Notes under the pieces: model-generated
Told to the model about the DNA's origin: nothing
What the model saw: the letters and a program-made list of their open reading frames with translations, nothing else
Database searches by the model: none
DNA from: JAHDBG01 sp963922685
GTDB taxonomy: Bacteria > Pseudomonadota > Gammaproteobacteria > Chromatiales > Chromatiaceae
Assembly: GCA_963922685.1 (NCBI GenBank)
Contig: CAWUJM010000005.1
Coordinates: forward strand, 1-58,718
Direction of reading: 5' to 3'
DNA: 58,718 bases
Program-made: the position numbers and the translations under genes
Shown: piece by piece, positions 1 to 8,065 of the stretch
Numbering within the stretch: position 1 is the first letter of the stretch
Layout: every line of letters begins with the position of its first letter

Positions 1-196
1 CCTGCTCGGCCCAGACCAGATAATGTCCCTGTGCCTGGCAATGATCGCGGACTGCCTGCGCAAAGCCGTCATAAGTCTCAGTCCAGACTGCTGCATAACA
101 TTGTGCATTCCACGGGTGTTCGTGCGGCTCGTCCGCTTCAGGCTGGGTGTGTAGCAGACATCTGCCGACCCAGGCACAACAGGTATTCTTGTGCAT
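1..196 (-). CDS. DUF4123-type T6SS adaptor, N-terminal part (runs off left edge)
   Basis: Partial gene: the ATG is at 196-194 and the frame stays open to the window edge. The 65 visible residues match the N-terminal region of the DUF4123 protein encoded at 1771-3105 almost residue for residue (WVGRCLLHTQPEADEP, then the HPWNAQCYAAVWTETYDGF region). At DNA level, bases 1-180 are a near copy of 2919-3098. The DUF4123 domain itself would lie outside the window. DUF4123 proteins are adaptors that load effectors onto VgrG, so another effector probably follows to the left. The domain assignment rests on the homologous copy, not on this fragment. Confidence 0.7.
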   Translation of the reverse strand, partial: MHKNTCCAWVGRCLLHTQPEADEPHEHPWNAQCYAAVWTETYDGFAQAVRDHCQAQGHYLVWAEQ

Positions 197-258
197 AGCC
201 TTATATTGCTGGTATGCAGTGGAGGGCGTTCATAATAAGTGGACGCTTTTGTCTGACA

Positions 259-663
259 TTAACGATACCAGGCAAATATTTCTTTATTGCCGCACTGAGT
301 CATCATGCTGAAGCCGAAGCGCAATATCAGCTTCTGGCTGGGTTGATTTTTTTTGTCAATGACAGCGAATAAGTATTCTGGTTTATGTTTTTTAAGTAGA
401 CAGAATGTGGCACAAAAATATGTGTAGCTAAGCCCCTTTCCTCTCAGTGCTGGTGATAGCCAGTAACCTATCTGGTAAATCCGGAAATAATGAATTAACA
501 CGAAACTATAAAAATAATCTGTGCCGGATATACAGTAATAGTCAGCGTAATCCAGATTCTTTCCGAAGTGGCATCGAAAATCAAGACATGCTTCAGAGTT
601 TTTTGCCAATGAGTGTATAAGGTCTGATTGATAAATTTTTCTGGCCTCAATCGTATTATCCAT
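259..663 (-). CDS. Small GNAT-fold acetyltransferase-like protein
   Basis: A 134-residue protein. The central part has a GNAT motif A-like stretch (IGYWLSPALRGKG, the acetyl-CoA pyrophosphate-binding signature R/Q-x-x-G-x-G/A), followed by a helix and the typical NQPSQKLILRFGF segment of the GNAT C-terminal half. At 134 residues it is slightly short for the family, and the N-terminal strands are poorly conserved. It lies between an effector/immunity pair and the next DUF4123 gene, so it may be cargo of the same cassette or a second immunity-like gene. The substrate cannot be told from sequence. Confidence 0.55.
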   Translation of the reverse strand: MDNTIEARKIYQSDLIHSLAKNSEACLDFRCHFGKNLDYADYYCISGTDYFYSFVLIHYFRIYQIGYWLSPALRGKGLSYTYFCATFCLLKKHKPEYLFAVIDKKNQPSQKLILRFGFSMMTQCGNKEIFAWYR

Positions 664-686
664 GATAAGCTGCTTGATTCATTTTT

Positions 687-1247
687 TTATATATCCGGAT
701 ATACTCTATCATAATAATCTTCTCGCTCGGCATGAGTTGGAAACTTGTTTTTCATCATATAATCTGACCACTGTTTTGTGATCTCTTCTTCAGTGCATGC
801 TTTTATTAAGAAATCCTGTAGTTTTTCCTGCACCGTTTTGATGGCTACAGGTGACATATCAGCATGAATCAGGATTTGTTCTATTTCATCATCAGGACTG
901 GAAACGCCACGGAAACTATGATGGAAACAGAAAGGAAAATAAGCTGTAAATTTTTCGTCACCCTTAGCATCATGCATATAAGGTTGATTGTCATAGTTCT
1001 CACGAAGAATAACTCTTGCACCTCTTCTGATTTCTGGTATCCAGAAATCTAACACGACAGGGTTATATTCTTCCTCAACATCTCTTTCACAGTCTTGCAG
1101 AGGCACACATTTTTTAGACAATACTTCACCTAAAGCTTCTTGCGCTACTTGTGTCCAAAATAATTCCAACATCAAAAATGATGCGTCATTTTTACGAAAA
1201 TCAGAAAATGGGAAGAGGGGGTGCTTTTTAATTTCTGATAATTTCAT
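687..1247 (-). CDS. Candidate cytosolic immunity protein for the effector at 1256-1771
   Basis: A 186-residue acidic protein with no signal peptide or membrane segment and no family I recognise. It starts 8 bases after the stop of the upstream effector gene, which is the standard position for a T6SS immunity gene. Its AT-richness and lack of export signal differ from the GC-rich DUF4123 gene further upstream. A cytosolic immunity protein would fit an effector that acts in the cytoplasm. The immunity role is inferred from position only. Confidence 0.5.
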   Translation of the reverse strand: MKLSEIKKHPLFPFSDFRKNDASFLMLELFWTQVAQEALGEVLSKKCVPLQDCERDVEEEYNPVVLDFWIPEIRRGARVILRENYDNQPYMHDAKGDEKFTAYFPFCFHHSFRGVSSPDDEIEQILIHADMSPVAIKTVQEKLQDFLIKACTEEEITKQWSDYMMKNKFPTHAEREDYYDRVYPDI

Positions 1248-1255
1248 AATAAACT

Positions 1256-1771
1256 CTAAGCAATAAAATTTGGAGAACAGCCAAAACTATCAACATCAAG
1301 TCTATCCCCTGTGCCATCATCTTTACCACCTGGATACTTGGACTTCTTGCTAAGAAATCCACCATGACGTGGTCGTGTACTAATAAATCTATCAAGCTTA
1401 ACTTTTGCCGGGGACAGCCGCTTTATTTGCGTTTTTGTTAAGGTGCCTAAAACACCGGTCGATAGCCCCAGACCTTGGGAAACTGTAACAGGAGAGGGCT
1501 TTACTATTGGTGGTAACCCTCGTGCGGTAGAGCCACGTGTGCCTCCGATTATCATGCCCTGAGCATGAATTCTGACTGTCCATTGACGACAGGGTTGTCT
1601 TGCTGTGTCTGTTATCGTTCTTGTTGTGCTATCAGTGCGTGTGCGACTGCGGCTCATTTCATGAACAATAACACCGCCTATAATGACACTACCTGTAACG
1701 ACAACGGCATAAGCAATCCATCCCGGTGGACCAAATGCCAGTAGTGGAGCGGCTGGTGCTGCGGCTGCCAT
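1256..1771 (-). CDS. Candidate T6SS effector with N-terminal hydrophobic segment
   Basis: A 171-residue protein. Residues 1-38 are Ala/Pro-rich followed by a hydrophobic stretch (PPGWIAYAVVVTGSVIIGGVIV). The C-terminal half is soluble (RIHAQGMIIGGTRGST, then FGCSPNFIA at the end). Its start codon overlaps the stop of the upstream DUF4123 gene by one base (TAATG), and a likely immunity gene follows. DUF4123 genes sit directly upstream of the effectors they load, which is the main evidence here. The toxin family is not firmly recognised; a cytoplasmic target such as nucleic acid is possible because the putative immunity protein is cytosolic. Confidence 0.55.
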   Translation of the reverse strand: MAAAAPAAPLLAFGPPGWIAYAVVVTGSVIIGGVIVHEMSRSRTRTDSTTRTITDTARQPCRQWTVRIHAQGMIIGGTRGSTARGLPPIVKPSPVTVSQGLGLSTGVLGTLTKTQIKRLSPAKVKLDRFISTRPRHGGFLSKKSKYPGGKDDGTGDRLDVDSFGCSPNFIA

Positions 1772-3105
1772 TATGTATCTCCTTGCAGACGGGTTATCAT
1801 GGTGAAGCTTAATACCAACTGCCGTGTTTTGGCATCTGGTGATAAAAACGGGTTTTTAGTGACATAATCAAAAGCTTTTTCTTGCAGTATATTAATGCCT
1901 GTCCGATAAATGATACTCATAATCGCACTGGCTTGCATGATGTCTGATATTTGTAGTTTGTAAAGATTTCTCGCGATGCCAAAACGTTTAGATCTTGGCA
2001 TAATTTCTATTTTTTTAAGGAGCTCAGGTTCTTTTTCCCGTAGTGTGTTATCTACATCCTTCATAAGCTGGATAATATGCTTATATCTGATATGAGAGAT
2101 CAGGATGGCTTCAAGTTTATGCTCAATTCTGAATTTGGACTGGTTCAGAAAAGGTTCTGTTGGTATATATGTTATTAACTTACTTTTATTCGGGTGATAA
2201 AGAAATATTTTTGTTGTGGTAGTGAGAAAAAATACGTGAGCATATTTTTCTGATGTCTGCAGATATTTACCCATCGGGTAAAAGGTTTCCGGATCCCAGA
2301 ACCGAAAAAACAGCCATTCCTGAGTGTGTTCGACCTGCACCCGAACAAACGGATGAAAATGCGCCCAGACAGCGTCCATATCGGCTGTTGTTCGCACCAG
2401 GATACCGGTGCCCTGCTGCCAGTGGTGGGCGAAGAAGTCGATATGGAAATTCGGCACCTGTCGGCGATCATCCCAGGCACCTTCCGGTAGTGTCATATCG
2501 ACCAGATAGGGTGCGACCTCGCGCAGGTCTTCTGCCCTCTGCGGGCGGACTAAGCAGCGTACCGGCACATCCTGCAGATCCAGATCAAAGATACCGGAGA
2601 TACGGGTGCGCAGAGTCGCGTCCACAATCAGATAAGTCCGCAGAGGTGCCTTTGGGTCAGATTGTCCGAACAGCAGGTCTTTCAGTTCGGGCACAATCCA
2701 GTCCTGCGCCCAGCGGGGCTGATCGGACTGATCCGGCAAAGGCGGGATCACGTGTTCGGTGATCTCCAGATAAGCGGGCTGCGGTGGGGATTGACCGGCC
2801 TCACCGCGCGGCATGAGCGGGCTGAGCGCAATGCCGTGATTGCCATCAACGGTCTTTGCCAGATCAATCAGGGTATTGTGATGACCGTGCCGGTGCAGCC
2901 AGTCCAGAATCGGATACACCTGCTCGGCCCAGACCAGATAATGTCCCTGCGTCTGGCAATGATCGCGGACTGCCTGCGCAAAGCCGTCATAAGTCTCGGT
3001 CCAGACTGCTGCATAACATTGTGCATTCCACGGATGTTCGTGCGGCTCATCCGCTTCGGGCTGGGTGTGTATCAGACATCTGCCGACCCAGACATTGTGC
3101 GCCAT
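1771..3105 (-). CDS. DUF4123 T6SS effector adaptor with extra N-terminal domain
   Basis: I place the start at the ATG at 3105, which has AAAGGAGC just upstream, not at the GTG 24 bases earlier. The protein is about 444 residues. Residues 1-130 form an N-terminal region shared with the partial gene at 1-196 and, more distantly, with the adaptor at 18984-20800 (VWVGRCLIHTQ versus VWLGYRYLIYAHQ). The DUF4123 domain follows (LRTYLIVDATLRTR, the APYLVDM segment, GILVRTTADMDAV, FFRFWDPETFYP). The lysine-rich C-terminal 150 residues have different composition and probably recognise the cognate effector, whose gene overlaps by one base. Family role: chaperone that mounts an effector on VgrG. Confidence 0.8.
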   Translation of the reverse strand: MAHNVWVGRCLIHTQPEADEPHEHPWNAQCYAAVWTETYDGFAQAVRDHCQTQGHYLVWAEQVYPILDWLHRHGHHNTLIDLAKTVDGNHGIALSPLMPRGEAGQSPPQPAYLEITEHVIPPLPDQSDQPRWAQDWIVPELKDLLFGQSDPKAPLRTYLIVDATLRTRISGIFDLDLQDVPVRCLVRPQRAEDLREVAPYLVDMTLPEGAWDDRRQVPNFHIDFFAHHWQQGTGILVRTTADMDAVWAHFHPFVRVQVEHTQEWLFFRFWDPETFYPMGKYLQTSEKYAHVFFLTTTTKIFLYHPNKSKLITYIPTEPFLNQSKFRIEHKLEAILISHIRYKHIIQLMKDVDNTLREKEPELLKKIEIMPRSKRFGIARNLYKLQISDIMQASAIMSIIYRTGINILQEKAFDYVTKNPFLSPDAKTRQLVLSFTMITRLQGDT

Positions 3106-3142
3106 GTGTGTTGCTCCTTTTCTGGTCACTGATGGTCGGTGA

Positions 3143-3469
3143 TTACACCAACGCCGGAATGAATTTTGTGCTCCAGTAGAATATTGTCAGGCTACCCAGC
3201 AGCAGTCCCAGTGTCCGTATCAGGCCTGTGCGACTGATAAATATCAGTACCAGACTGCACAAGAGCGGGATCAGGGTGATGGCGGCTGTCATACCGGCAT
3301 CCGGATCCGGTGGCAGATGCTGGATTTGTGGGTCAGCCAGCATCCAGGCATAGCGGTTTGCTGGCATCGCCATGATCCAGAGTCCGCTCAGTAACAAAAG
3401 TATCAGTAGCAGGCTGTGTTTGAGGTATTGCCGGAGAGTCCACTGGTGTCGTGTCTTCAAACGTTTCAT
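3143..3469 (-). CDS. Small membrane protein, unknown function
   Basis: A 108-residue protein with three predicted hydrophobic segments (about residues 18-36, 62-78 and 83-105) and a basic N-terminus. It is not TssM: it is far too short and has no P-loop, although tssM is the gene expected after tssA in V. cholerae-type clusters. It lies between the tssA C-terminal half and a DUF4123 gene, co-directional with both. It could be an orphan membrane immunity protein or a cassette remnant. No family recognised. Confidence 0.5.
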   Translation of the reverse strand: MKRLKTRHQWTLRQYLKHSLLLILLLLSGLWIMAMPANRYAWMLADPQIQHLPPDPDAGMTAAITLIPLLCSLVLIFISRTGLIRTLGLLLGSLTIFYWSTKFIPALV

Positions 3470-3583
3470 TATTGCCCTCCATTTGATGGCAGGTGCAGGG
3501 TAGTTATGTCGGATAAGCTCATAAAGATGTTGAGTAACAACCAGTCATCACGATCTGTCTCCAGGTAATGCTGGCAGGTATGT

Positions 3584-3690
3584 GTCATTCTGTGCGCAGC
3601 GAAGCGAAGTCGCAGCATCTATCTGATTTGCTGCCAATCTATCCAGTCTGCCTCTTGATTATGGATTCCGCGACTTCGCGCGGAATGACG
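3584..3690. repeat. MITE-like palindromic dispersed repeat, copy 1
   Basis: An element of about 107 bases with terminal inverted repeats. The left end reads GTCATTCTGTGCGCAGCGAA and the right end GACTTCGCGCGGAATGAC. Similar elements occur at 47589-47700 and, more diverged, 58326-58440, with half elements at 45000-45056 and near 52310. It has no coding capacity. It occupies most of the 265-base gap between the membrane protein gene and the tssA remnant. Confidence 0.75.
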
Positions 3691-3734
3691 TGCTGACCTG
3701 ATTGACGTAGAGGTAACCATTCGTAGATATGTTT

Positions 3735-4361
3735 TTACTGTCTGGGTGGGGCAGTGGCGGTAATCGCGGCTTGCAGGCGTTGCAGGTAGCCGGGTTCCCA
3801 TTCGGCGACGGTCATGTTTTTCAGGCGTCTCTGGGTGGTCAGTAGCAGGTCATGGGCCAGGTTGGGCAGCTCGGCTGCCTGGAGTTGTTCGCTGGCCAGG
3901 AGCTGCAGGTAGCTGTGTTCTCGCGGGGTGTCGTGTTGTTGTTGCTGTTGTTCGATCTGGGCCAGCACAGCACCGATGCCTTGTTTTTGGCGGGTCTGAT
4001 CGAGGCTGTGTTGTTGCGCAGCCCATTCCGGCAGGCTGGCGGTGGCTGCTGCCGGGGCCTCTGTCGGTTGGTTGGCCGGGGGTTCTTCGGGAGGTGTCAG
4101 ATGGGCCAGGTCGGCCTCGCTGAGGAAGGGTTCACCTGTGCGAAAGAAGCTGTTCTGCAGGGTGGGCAGTCGTTGCAGGATCGCTTGAGTGCTGGTGCGT
4201 ATTGCCTCGGCGACCCGGTCCAGACTGAGTTGTTGTGCCATGGCGACTGCGAGGCAGGAGCCTTGTAGCCAGAAAGGACTGGCGGCAACGCTTTGTTCCA
4301 GGCGTTGCAGGTGTTCGATGGTGACGGTGCGGCGGGTCAGGTGTTCCTGATAGTCGCGCAC
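3735..4361 (-). CDS. tssA: TssA (VasJ) C-terminal half, separated by a frameshift
   Basis: A 208-residue reading frame from a GTG. It contains the C-terminal part of the T6SS TssA/VasJ protein: the SPFWLQGSCLAVAMAQQL segment, a Gln-rich linker, and the end segment VAEWEPGYLQRL that resembles the family's C-terminal LEEWEP motif. Upstream of the GTG the same frame stays open for about 20 codons and encodes PPADPHGSTELSAPPGDRV, which is the expected junction sequence of an intact TssA. The separate start is therefore probably not real; this is the second half of one gene. TssA organises baseplate and sheath assembly. Confidence 0.75.
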   Translation of the reverse strand: MRDYQEHLTRRTVTIEHLQRLEQSVAASPFWLQGSCLAVAMAQQLSLDRVAEAIRTSTQAILQRLPTLQNSFFRTGEPFLSEADLAHLTPPEEPPANQPTEAPAAATASLPEWAAQQHSLDQTRQKQGIGAVLAQIEQQQQQHDTPREHSYLQLLASEQLQAAELPNLAHDLLLTTQRRLKNMTVAEWEPGYLQRLQAAITATAPPRQ

Positions 4362-4381
4362 CCGGTCACCGGGTGGTGCAC

Positions 4382-5062
4382 TCAGTTCGGTAGACCCGTG
4401 CGGGTCGGCGGGTGGTGCTGGTTGATGTGGGTGGCCTGTTGCAGCAGCAGACGTCTGGTCTGGCGCGCTTCCTGCGCATCGGGCGGGGCAGCAGTGGGTG
4501 ATGCTGGTTGGGCGGTCGGTGTGGTCTTGGGCGTGGTTTGTCGGGCCAGCGTGTTCAGTTGCTGATCCAACTGTGCCAGATTGGCGGCGATTTTACGCTT
4601 TTTCAGGGCCTTGCCGAGTTGGGTGCGAGCCTGTTGTAGTGGGGTGGGGTCGGCTGGCGGGCTGTTTTCCAGAATGCGCGGTGCTTGTTTGTCGATACGG
4701 TACAGGATCTGTTCGACCAGGCGGCGGCGGTGTTTGCTGCCGCTGTTGCCGGGCTTCGGGTAGGCCTGTTGCCAGTAGGTCTGCAGGTAGCCATCCAGCA
4801 GTTGCAGGCTGTCGGTCAGGCCATCGCTGCCACGCCGGATCAGCCAGTAGGTGATCTGGTGGCTGAGGACGCGGTAATGTTTGGCCTGTTGGGTGAGCAG
4901 TTGTTGTGCCAGTTGGTTGACCCGTTCCCAGTCGATGCTGTTCTGGTGCAGGGTGCCGTACTGGCGCATCTGTTGTTCCAGTGCCTGATAGTCGGCATTG
5001 TCTTCGTCGGCCTGTCCGGTCGGTTTGTCGCCCGGAATCGGAGCCAGCAATTGATCGATCAT
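4382..5062 (-). CDS. tssA: TssA (VasJ) N-terminal half, ImpA_N domain, frameshifted
   Basis: A 226-residue frame starting MIDQLLAPIPGDKP, typical of ImpA_N/TssA. The domain covers about residues 1-120 (DWERVNQLAQQLL, ITYWLIRRGSDGL, LQTYWQQAYPKP). The frame ends 21 bases before the start of the next frame, which carries the rest of the protein. The shift lies near 4420-4430, where this frame diverges from family expectation just after RRLLLQQATHIN. Its ATG overlaps the stop of tagO by four bases. Together the two parts would give about 450 residues, the normal size for VasJ-type TssA. Genuine mutation, recoding or sequence error are all possible. Confidence 0.78.
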   Translation of the reverse strand: MIDQLLAPIPGDKPTGQADEDNADYQALEQQMRQYGTLHQNSIDWERVNQLAQQLLTQQAKHYRVLSHQITYWLIRRGSDGLTDSLQLLDGYLQTYWQQAYPKPGNSGSKHRRRLVEQILYRIDKQAPRILENSPPADPTPLQQARTQLGKALKKRKIAANLAQLDQQLNTLARQTTPKTTPTAQPASPTAAPPDAQEARQTRRLLLQQATHINQHHPPTRTGLPN

Positions 5063-5766
5063 GGCTGCCGCTCCGGTATCTTGTGCCGGGTGCCGATCAG
5101 GCCCGGGTGCCAGTGGCAGGCATGTGCCAGTTGTCGCAGTCTGCTGGCAAGATCGGTCAGATCAAAGCGCAGGCCGTCCAGGACGGTGGTATCGCTATGC
5201 AACTGGATATAGGGGGTGTGTTGTAGCTGGCGGATGCGGTGGATGCTGGGCATGCCGCGCCCGCTGGCGATGATCTGACCATTGCCGCGGATGTGCCAGG
5301 GTGCCTGGCTGCGCAGATGACCTGCGGCGTCCAGAATCTGCAGGCTGACAGTCTTGCCCTGCAGGGGTTCGGCCAGAATGATCTGCAGTTGCGTGATATT
5401 GCGCTGGCAACTGAGGGCCAGGATCGGGCGGGTGCCGACGGCACCGATCGCCGGGGTGGTGATCAGGACTTGTTGCTGACCACTCTCCGCATGTTCCATC
5501 TGGCTGTTGAGCAGCAGTGGTGCGTCTTCGCTGCGGCGTTGGCCTTCCTGGGTGCGGATATGGTCGAGCAGGGTGGGTTCACGCGGCGTGATTGGCGCGG
5601 GCAGGGTGACCGGATGTACCGGAGTCTGCAATAAGGTGTCGTAGCAGGTCAGACGTGCCAGCGGCATGGGTTCGGCCTGGCAGGTGGCGACATCACCCGA
5701 GTTCAGGGTGATGGCGGGCAGGCTGAGCGGGCTGAGTAGCAACAGGCTGAGGGTGATGCGTTTCAT
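5059..5766 (-). CDS. tagO: T6SS-associated periplasmic protein VasI/TagO
   Basis: About 235 residues from the ATG at 5766, which overlaps the vasH stop by four bases. An upstream ATG at 5796 would put extra residues before a good signal peptide and is less likely. Residues 1-18 are a signal peptide (MKRITLSLLLLSPLSLPA). Mature sequence has the Cys pattern and the LARLTCYDTLL motif of the VasI/TagO family, followed by a beta-rich C-terminal domain. In V. cholerae the order vasH-vasI-vasJ is the same. Conserved but accessory to T6SS assembly. Confidence 0.8.
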   Translation of the reverse strand: MKRITLSLLLLSPLSLPAITLNSGDVATCQAEPMPLARLTCYDTLLQTPVHPVTLPAPITPREPTLLDHIRTQEGQRRSEDAPLLLNSQMEHAESGQQQVLITTPAIGAVGTRPILALSCQRNITQLQIILAEPLQGKTVSLQILDAAGHLRSQAPWHIRGNGQIIASGRGMPSIHRIRQLQHTPYIQLHSDTTVLDGLRFDLTDLASRLRQLAHACHWHPGLIGTRHKIPERQP

Positions 5767-7274
5767 AGTGGTGTCCGGATGGCATATTGTTGGCATTTGT
5801 GCGCCAGGGTGCGTTTCGGCAGTCCCAGGCTGGCGGCGGCGCGGGCGCGGTTGCCGTGGTAGCGGTGCAGGCGTTGTTCGATCAGTTGTTTTTCAAATTG
5901 CTGGCGAGCGGCCCGCAGGTCGGTGATGTGTTGCGTATCGTCTGACTCGGGCACTTCCGGGGTGAGCGGTGGGTGTCGGGTCGGATCGGTCAGATAATGG
6001 TGGACGATGTTCTGCAGTTCGCGCACATTGCCCGGCCAGTGGTGTTGTTGCAGGCGGGCCAGGATATCTGCGGCCAGTGGCGGATGATGTTGCCCATGGG
6101 TCTGATTATACTGGCCAATCAGGTGTCGGGTGAGTGCCGGGATATCCTGGCGGTGTGCCCGCAGCGGCGGCACCTCCAGGTGTTGCTGGGCGATGCGATA
6201 GTACAGGTCCTGGCGGAAGCGTTGTTCGCGGATACGTTCGCGCAGCGGTGCATGGGTGGCACTGAGCAGACGGAAGTTGGCCTGGCGTTCACGGGTTTCA
6301 CCCAGGCGGCGGTAGGTCTTCTGTTGCAGGACGCGCAGCAGGATGGCCTGCAAAGGCAGCGGCATGTCGCCGATTTCGTCCAGAAACAGGGTGCCGCCGT
6401 CAGCCGCCGCGATCAGGCCTTCGCGTTGGTGGGTGCTGCCGGTATAGGCCCCTTTGCTGGTGCCGAACAGCTCGGCTTCAATCAGGTGTTCCGGCAGGGC
6501 GGCGCAATTGACCGCGATAAAGGAATGTCTGGCGCGTGCGGAATGCTGGTGGATCAAGGTGGCGACCAGATCTTTGCCGCTGCCGGTTTCGCCCTGAATC
6601 AGGATGTTCTGTTCGTGCTGGGCGGCGCACTGGATGCCGCGCTGTACCGCGCGGCTGGCGGCATCGGTACCGATGTAGCGCGCCGCGATCTGGTTTTGTT
6701 GCTCAGTCTGGTGCTGGTGTCTGGTCTCGTTGTGGCGATGTTGTTGTTGCTGGCGTTGTGCCTGGTACTGGCGGGTGTACTGTTTTTGCTGTTGCAACAG
6801 GGCAGCGAACAGACGCAGCTTGCTCGTCCAGGTGGCATCTGGTGTTGTCTCTGCGGGTATATCGAACAGGAGCAGGATGCCTTGTGGTGGCTGGTGCGGT
6901 GCGGATTGCAGGACTTCGACCTGCAGGTACAGATTGTGCGGGTGTTGTTGTTGCAGGGCGCGCCAGGCAGTGCTGTCGATCACGCGTCCGTGCAGCGGGA
7001 ATGCGGCTTGGCGGGTACGGTTACGGTAGCTGTGGCTGAGTGGGTGGTTCAGATCGTCCAGTGAAACGGCGGGAAAATCCTGCCCGGTGGCTGCCGTTGC
7101 GCACCATTGTAAGCCGGGTTCCAGATGCTGGCCGGTGATGTCCGGTGTGTATAGCTGATAGATTCTGGCGGTGCAGGCCGGGTACAACAGTTGCCGGATA
7201 CATGCCTGCAGCGGCTCGGTATCGGTCAGGATGGCCGGTAGCTGGTCGAGCAGTATCCGGGTTGCGTTGCTCAT
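5763..7274 (-). CDS. vasH: Sigma-54-dependent T6SS activator VasH
   Basis: A 503-residue bacterial enhancer-binding protein. An N-terminal sensory region (1-170) leads into a Gln/His-rich linker. The AAA+ domain has Walker A GETGSGKD (about 228-235), the sigma-54 contact loop as GAYTGS (275-280, a variant of GAFTGA) and Walker B LFLDEIGD. A Fis-type helix-turn-helix closes the protein (RARAAASLGLPKRTLAHK). VasH switches on sigma-54-dependent hcp/vgrG operons. It lies seven bases after the lipoprotein gene and overlaps tagO by four bases. In V. cholerae-like clusters it directly follows clpV; here about 16 kb separates them. Confidence 0.88.
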   Translation of the reverse strand: MSNATRILLDQLPAILTDTEPLQACIRQLLYPACTARIYQLYTPDITGQHLEPGLQWCATAATGQDFPAVSLDDLNHPLSHSYRNRTRQAAFPLHGRVIDSTAWRALQQQHPHNLYLQVEVLQSAPHQPPQGILLLFDIPAETTPDATWTSKLRLFAALLQQQKQYTRQYQAQRQQQQHRHNETRHQHQTEQQNQIAARYIGTDAASRAVQRGIQCAAQHEQNILIQGETGSGKDLVATLIHQHSARARHSFIAVNCAALPEHLIEAELFGTSKGAYTGSTHQREGLIAAADGGTLFLDEIGDMPLPLQAILLRVLQQKTYRRLGETRERQANFRLLSATHAPLRERIREQRFRQDLYYRIAQQHLEVPPLRAHRQDIPALTRHLIGQYNQTHGQHHPPLAADILARLQQHHWPGNVRELQNIVHHYLTDPTRHPPLTPEVPESDDTQHITDLRAARQQFEKQLIEQRLHRYHGNRARAAASLGLPKRTLAHKCQQYAIRTPL

Positions 7275-7280
7275 GGCGGG

Positions 7281-7865
7281 CTACATCGGGTGTTCGGCGT
7301 GCTGCCGGATGAGTTGGATCGTGGCAGTGGGTATGCCCCAGGCTTGCAGTTGGTTCAGTACCCGGATGGGTTGATATCGGTAGTGATTCGCTAGCAGGTC
7401 AATCAATTGCTGCGCAATGCTGGCATCCGCATAGGGTATGGCTGAGATCAAGGTATCCAGCGCACGTGGGTTATTGCTGGCGTAACGGTTGAGCAGGGTG
7501 ATGTAGGGTGGGGTGAAGCTGATCGGAAACCCGGCCTCGGCATGCAACTGCCACAATGCGATCTGTGCTTTGCCGGTGGGCATGTTAGCCAGGAAGGTTT
7601 GTATGGCTTGCGGGCCCAGTTGTTGTCGGGCCGACAGATAGTGGTCGCAGAGGTTGGCCTCCGGATCTTTGGCTGTGCGGATCCGGAGGGTTTGTAGTTG
7701 CTGATCAGTGAGCTTCAGCTCACCCAGCAGAACGCAGGCGCGATAATGTTCGATGCCCTGATAGTGTGGCAGTCGGGCATACAGGTCAGTGGCTACGGTA
7801 GGCGGTGGCTGGCTGGCACAGCCGATCAGGCTGATCAACAGGCAGAGCATGGAGGTATATTTCAT
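7281..7865 (-). CDS. Predicted outer-membrane lipoprotein, unknown function
   Basis: 194 residues with an N-terminal signal and lipobox (LLISLIGC, cysteine about residue 16) followed by a Pro-rich stretch and a helical repeat-like body. A ribosome-binding sequence (TGAGGAA) precedes the ATG. It ends seven bases before vasH and overlaps, by four bases, the end of a chimeric cassette remnant. It may be the last immunity gene of the effector array or an accessory lipoprotein of the T6SS. It is not TssJ, which is present elsewhere. No family recognised. Confidence 0.6.
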   Translation of the reverse strand: MKYTSMLCLLISLIGCASQPPPTVATDLYARLPHYQGIEHYRACVLLGELKLTDQQLQTLRIRTAKDPEANLCDHYLSARQQLGPQAIQTFLANMPTGKAQIALWQLHAEAGFPISFTPPYITLLNRYASNNPRALDTLISAIPYADASIAQQLIDLLANHYRYQPIRVLNQLQAWGIPTATIQLIRQHAEHPM

Positions 7866-8065
7866 CTGGTGTTCCTCAGAGATGTGGGTGTTGGCCAGAG
7901 TAGCCGACGGTTCTGGCCATCATCCAGATAGAGCACATTTGTCTCGGGCAACAGCGTGTGGCTTTTGCCCGGTATATCGTCGTCCTGCGCTGGCTTACTG
8001 TGCATGTGTTGCAGGTGATAGCTGATGTTGGTCAGGCAGTGGGTTTTATTTTCTCCGCGATACAC
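7862..8065 (-). pseudogene. Chimeric remnant: tail of one immunity-like gene joined to tail of another
   Basis: A frame of about 67 codons made of two recognisable tails. The first part (YRGENKTHCLTNISYHLQ) matches the C-terminus of the exported protein at 23070-23576 (YRGENKARCLNHIRYHLQ). The second part (QDDDIPGKSHTLLP, YLDDGQNRRLLWP) matches the C-terminus of the lipoprotein at 20809-21189 (QDDDIPGKSHTILP, YLDDSQNRQLLWP). No signal peptide or start context supports a functional product. It is best read as a recombination scar. Confidence 0.65.

Noticed and set aside
3143..3469. tssM candidate after tssA
   Set aside because: The position fits V. cholerae synteny, but the protein has 108 residues, three membrane segments and no P-loop, whereas TssM has over 1000 residues.
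5973..7064. Long plus-strand open frame of 363 codons opposite vasH
   Set aside because: It is the antisense of a clear enhancer-binding protein gene, has low-complexity Leu/Gln composition and no recognisable domain. Similar frames opposite clpV (24259-24987) and the tssL/tssK genes were dismissed for the same reason.
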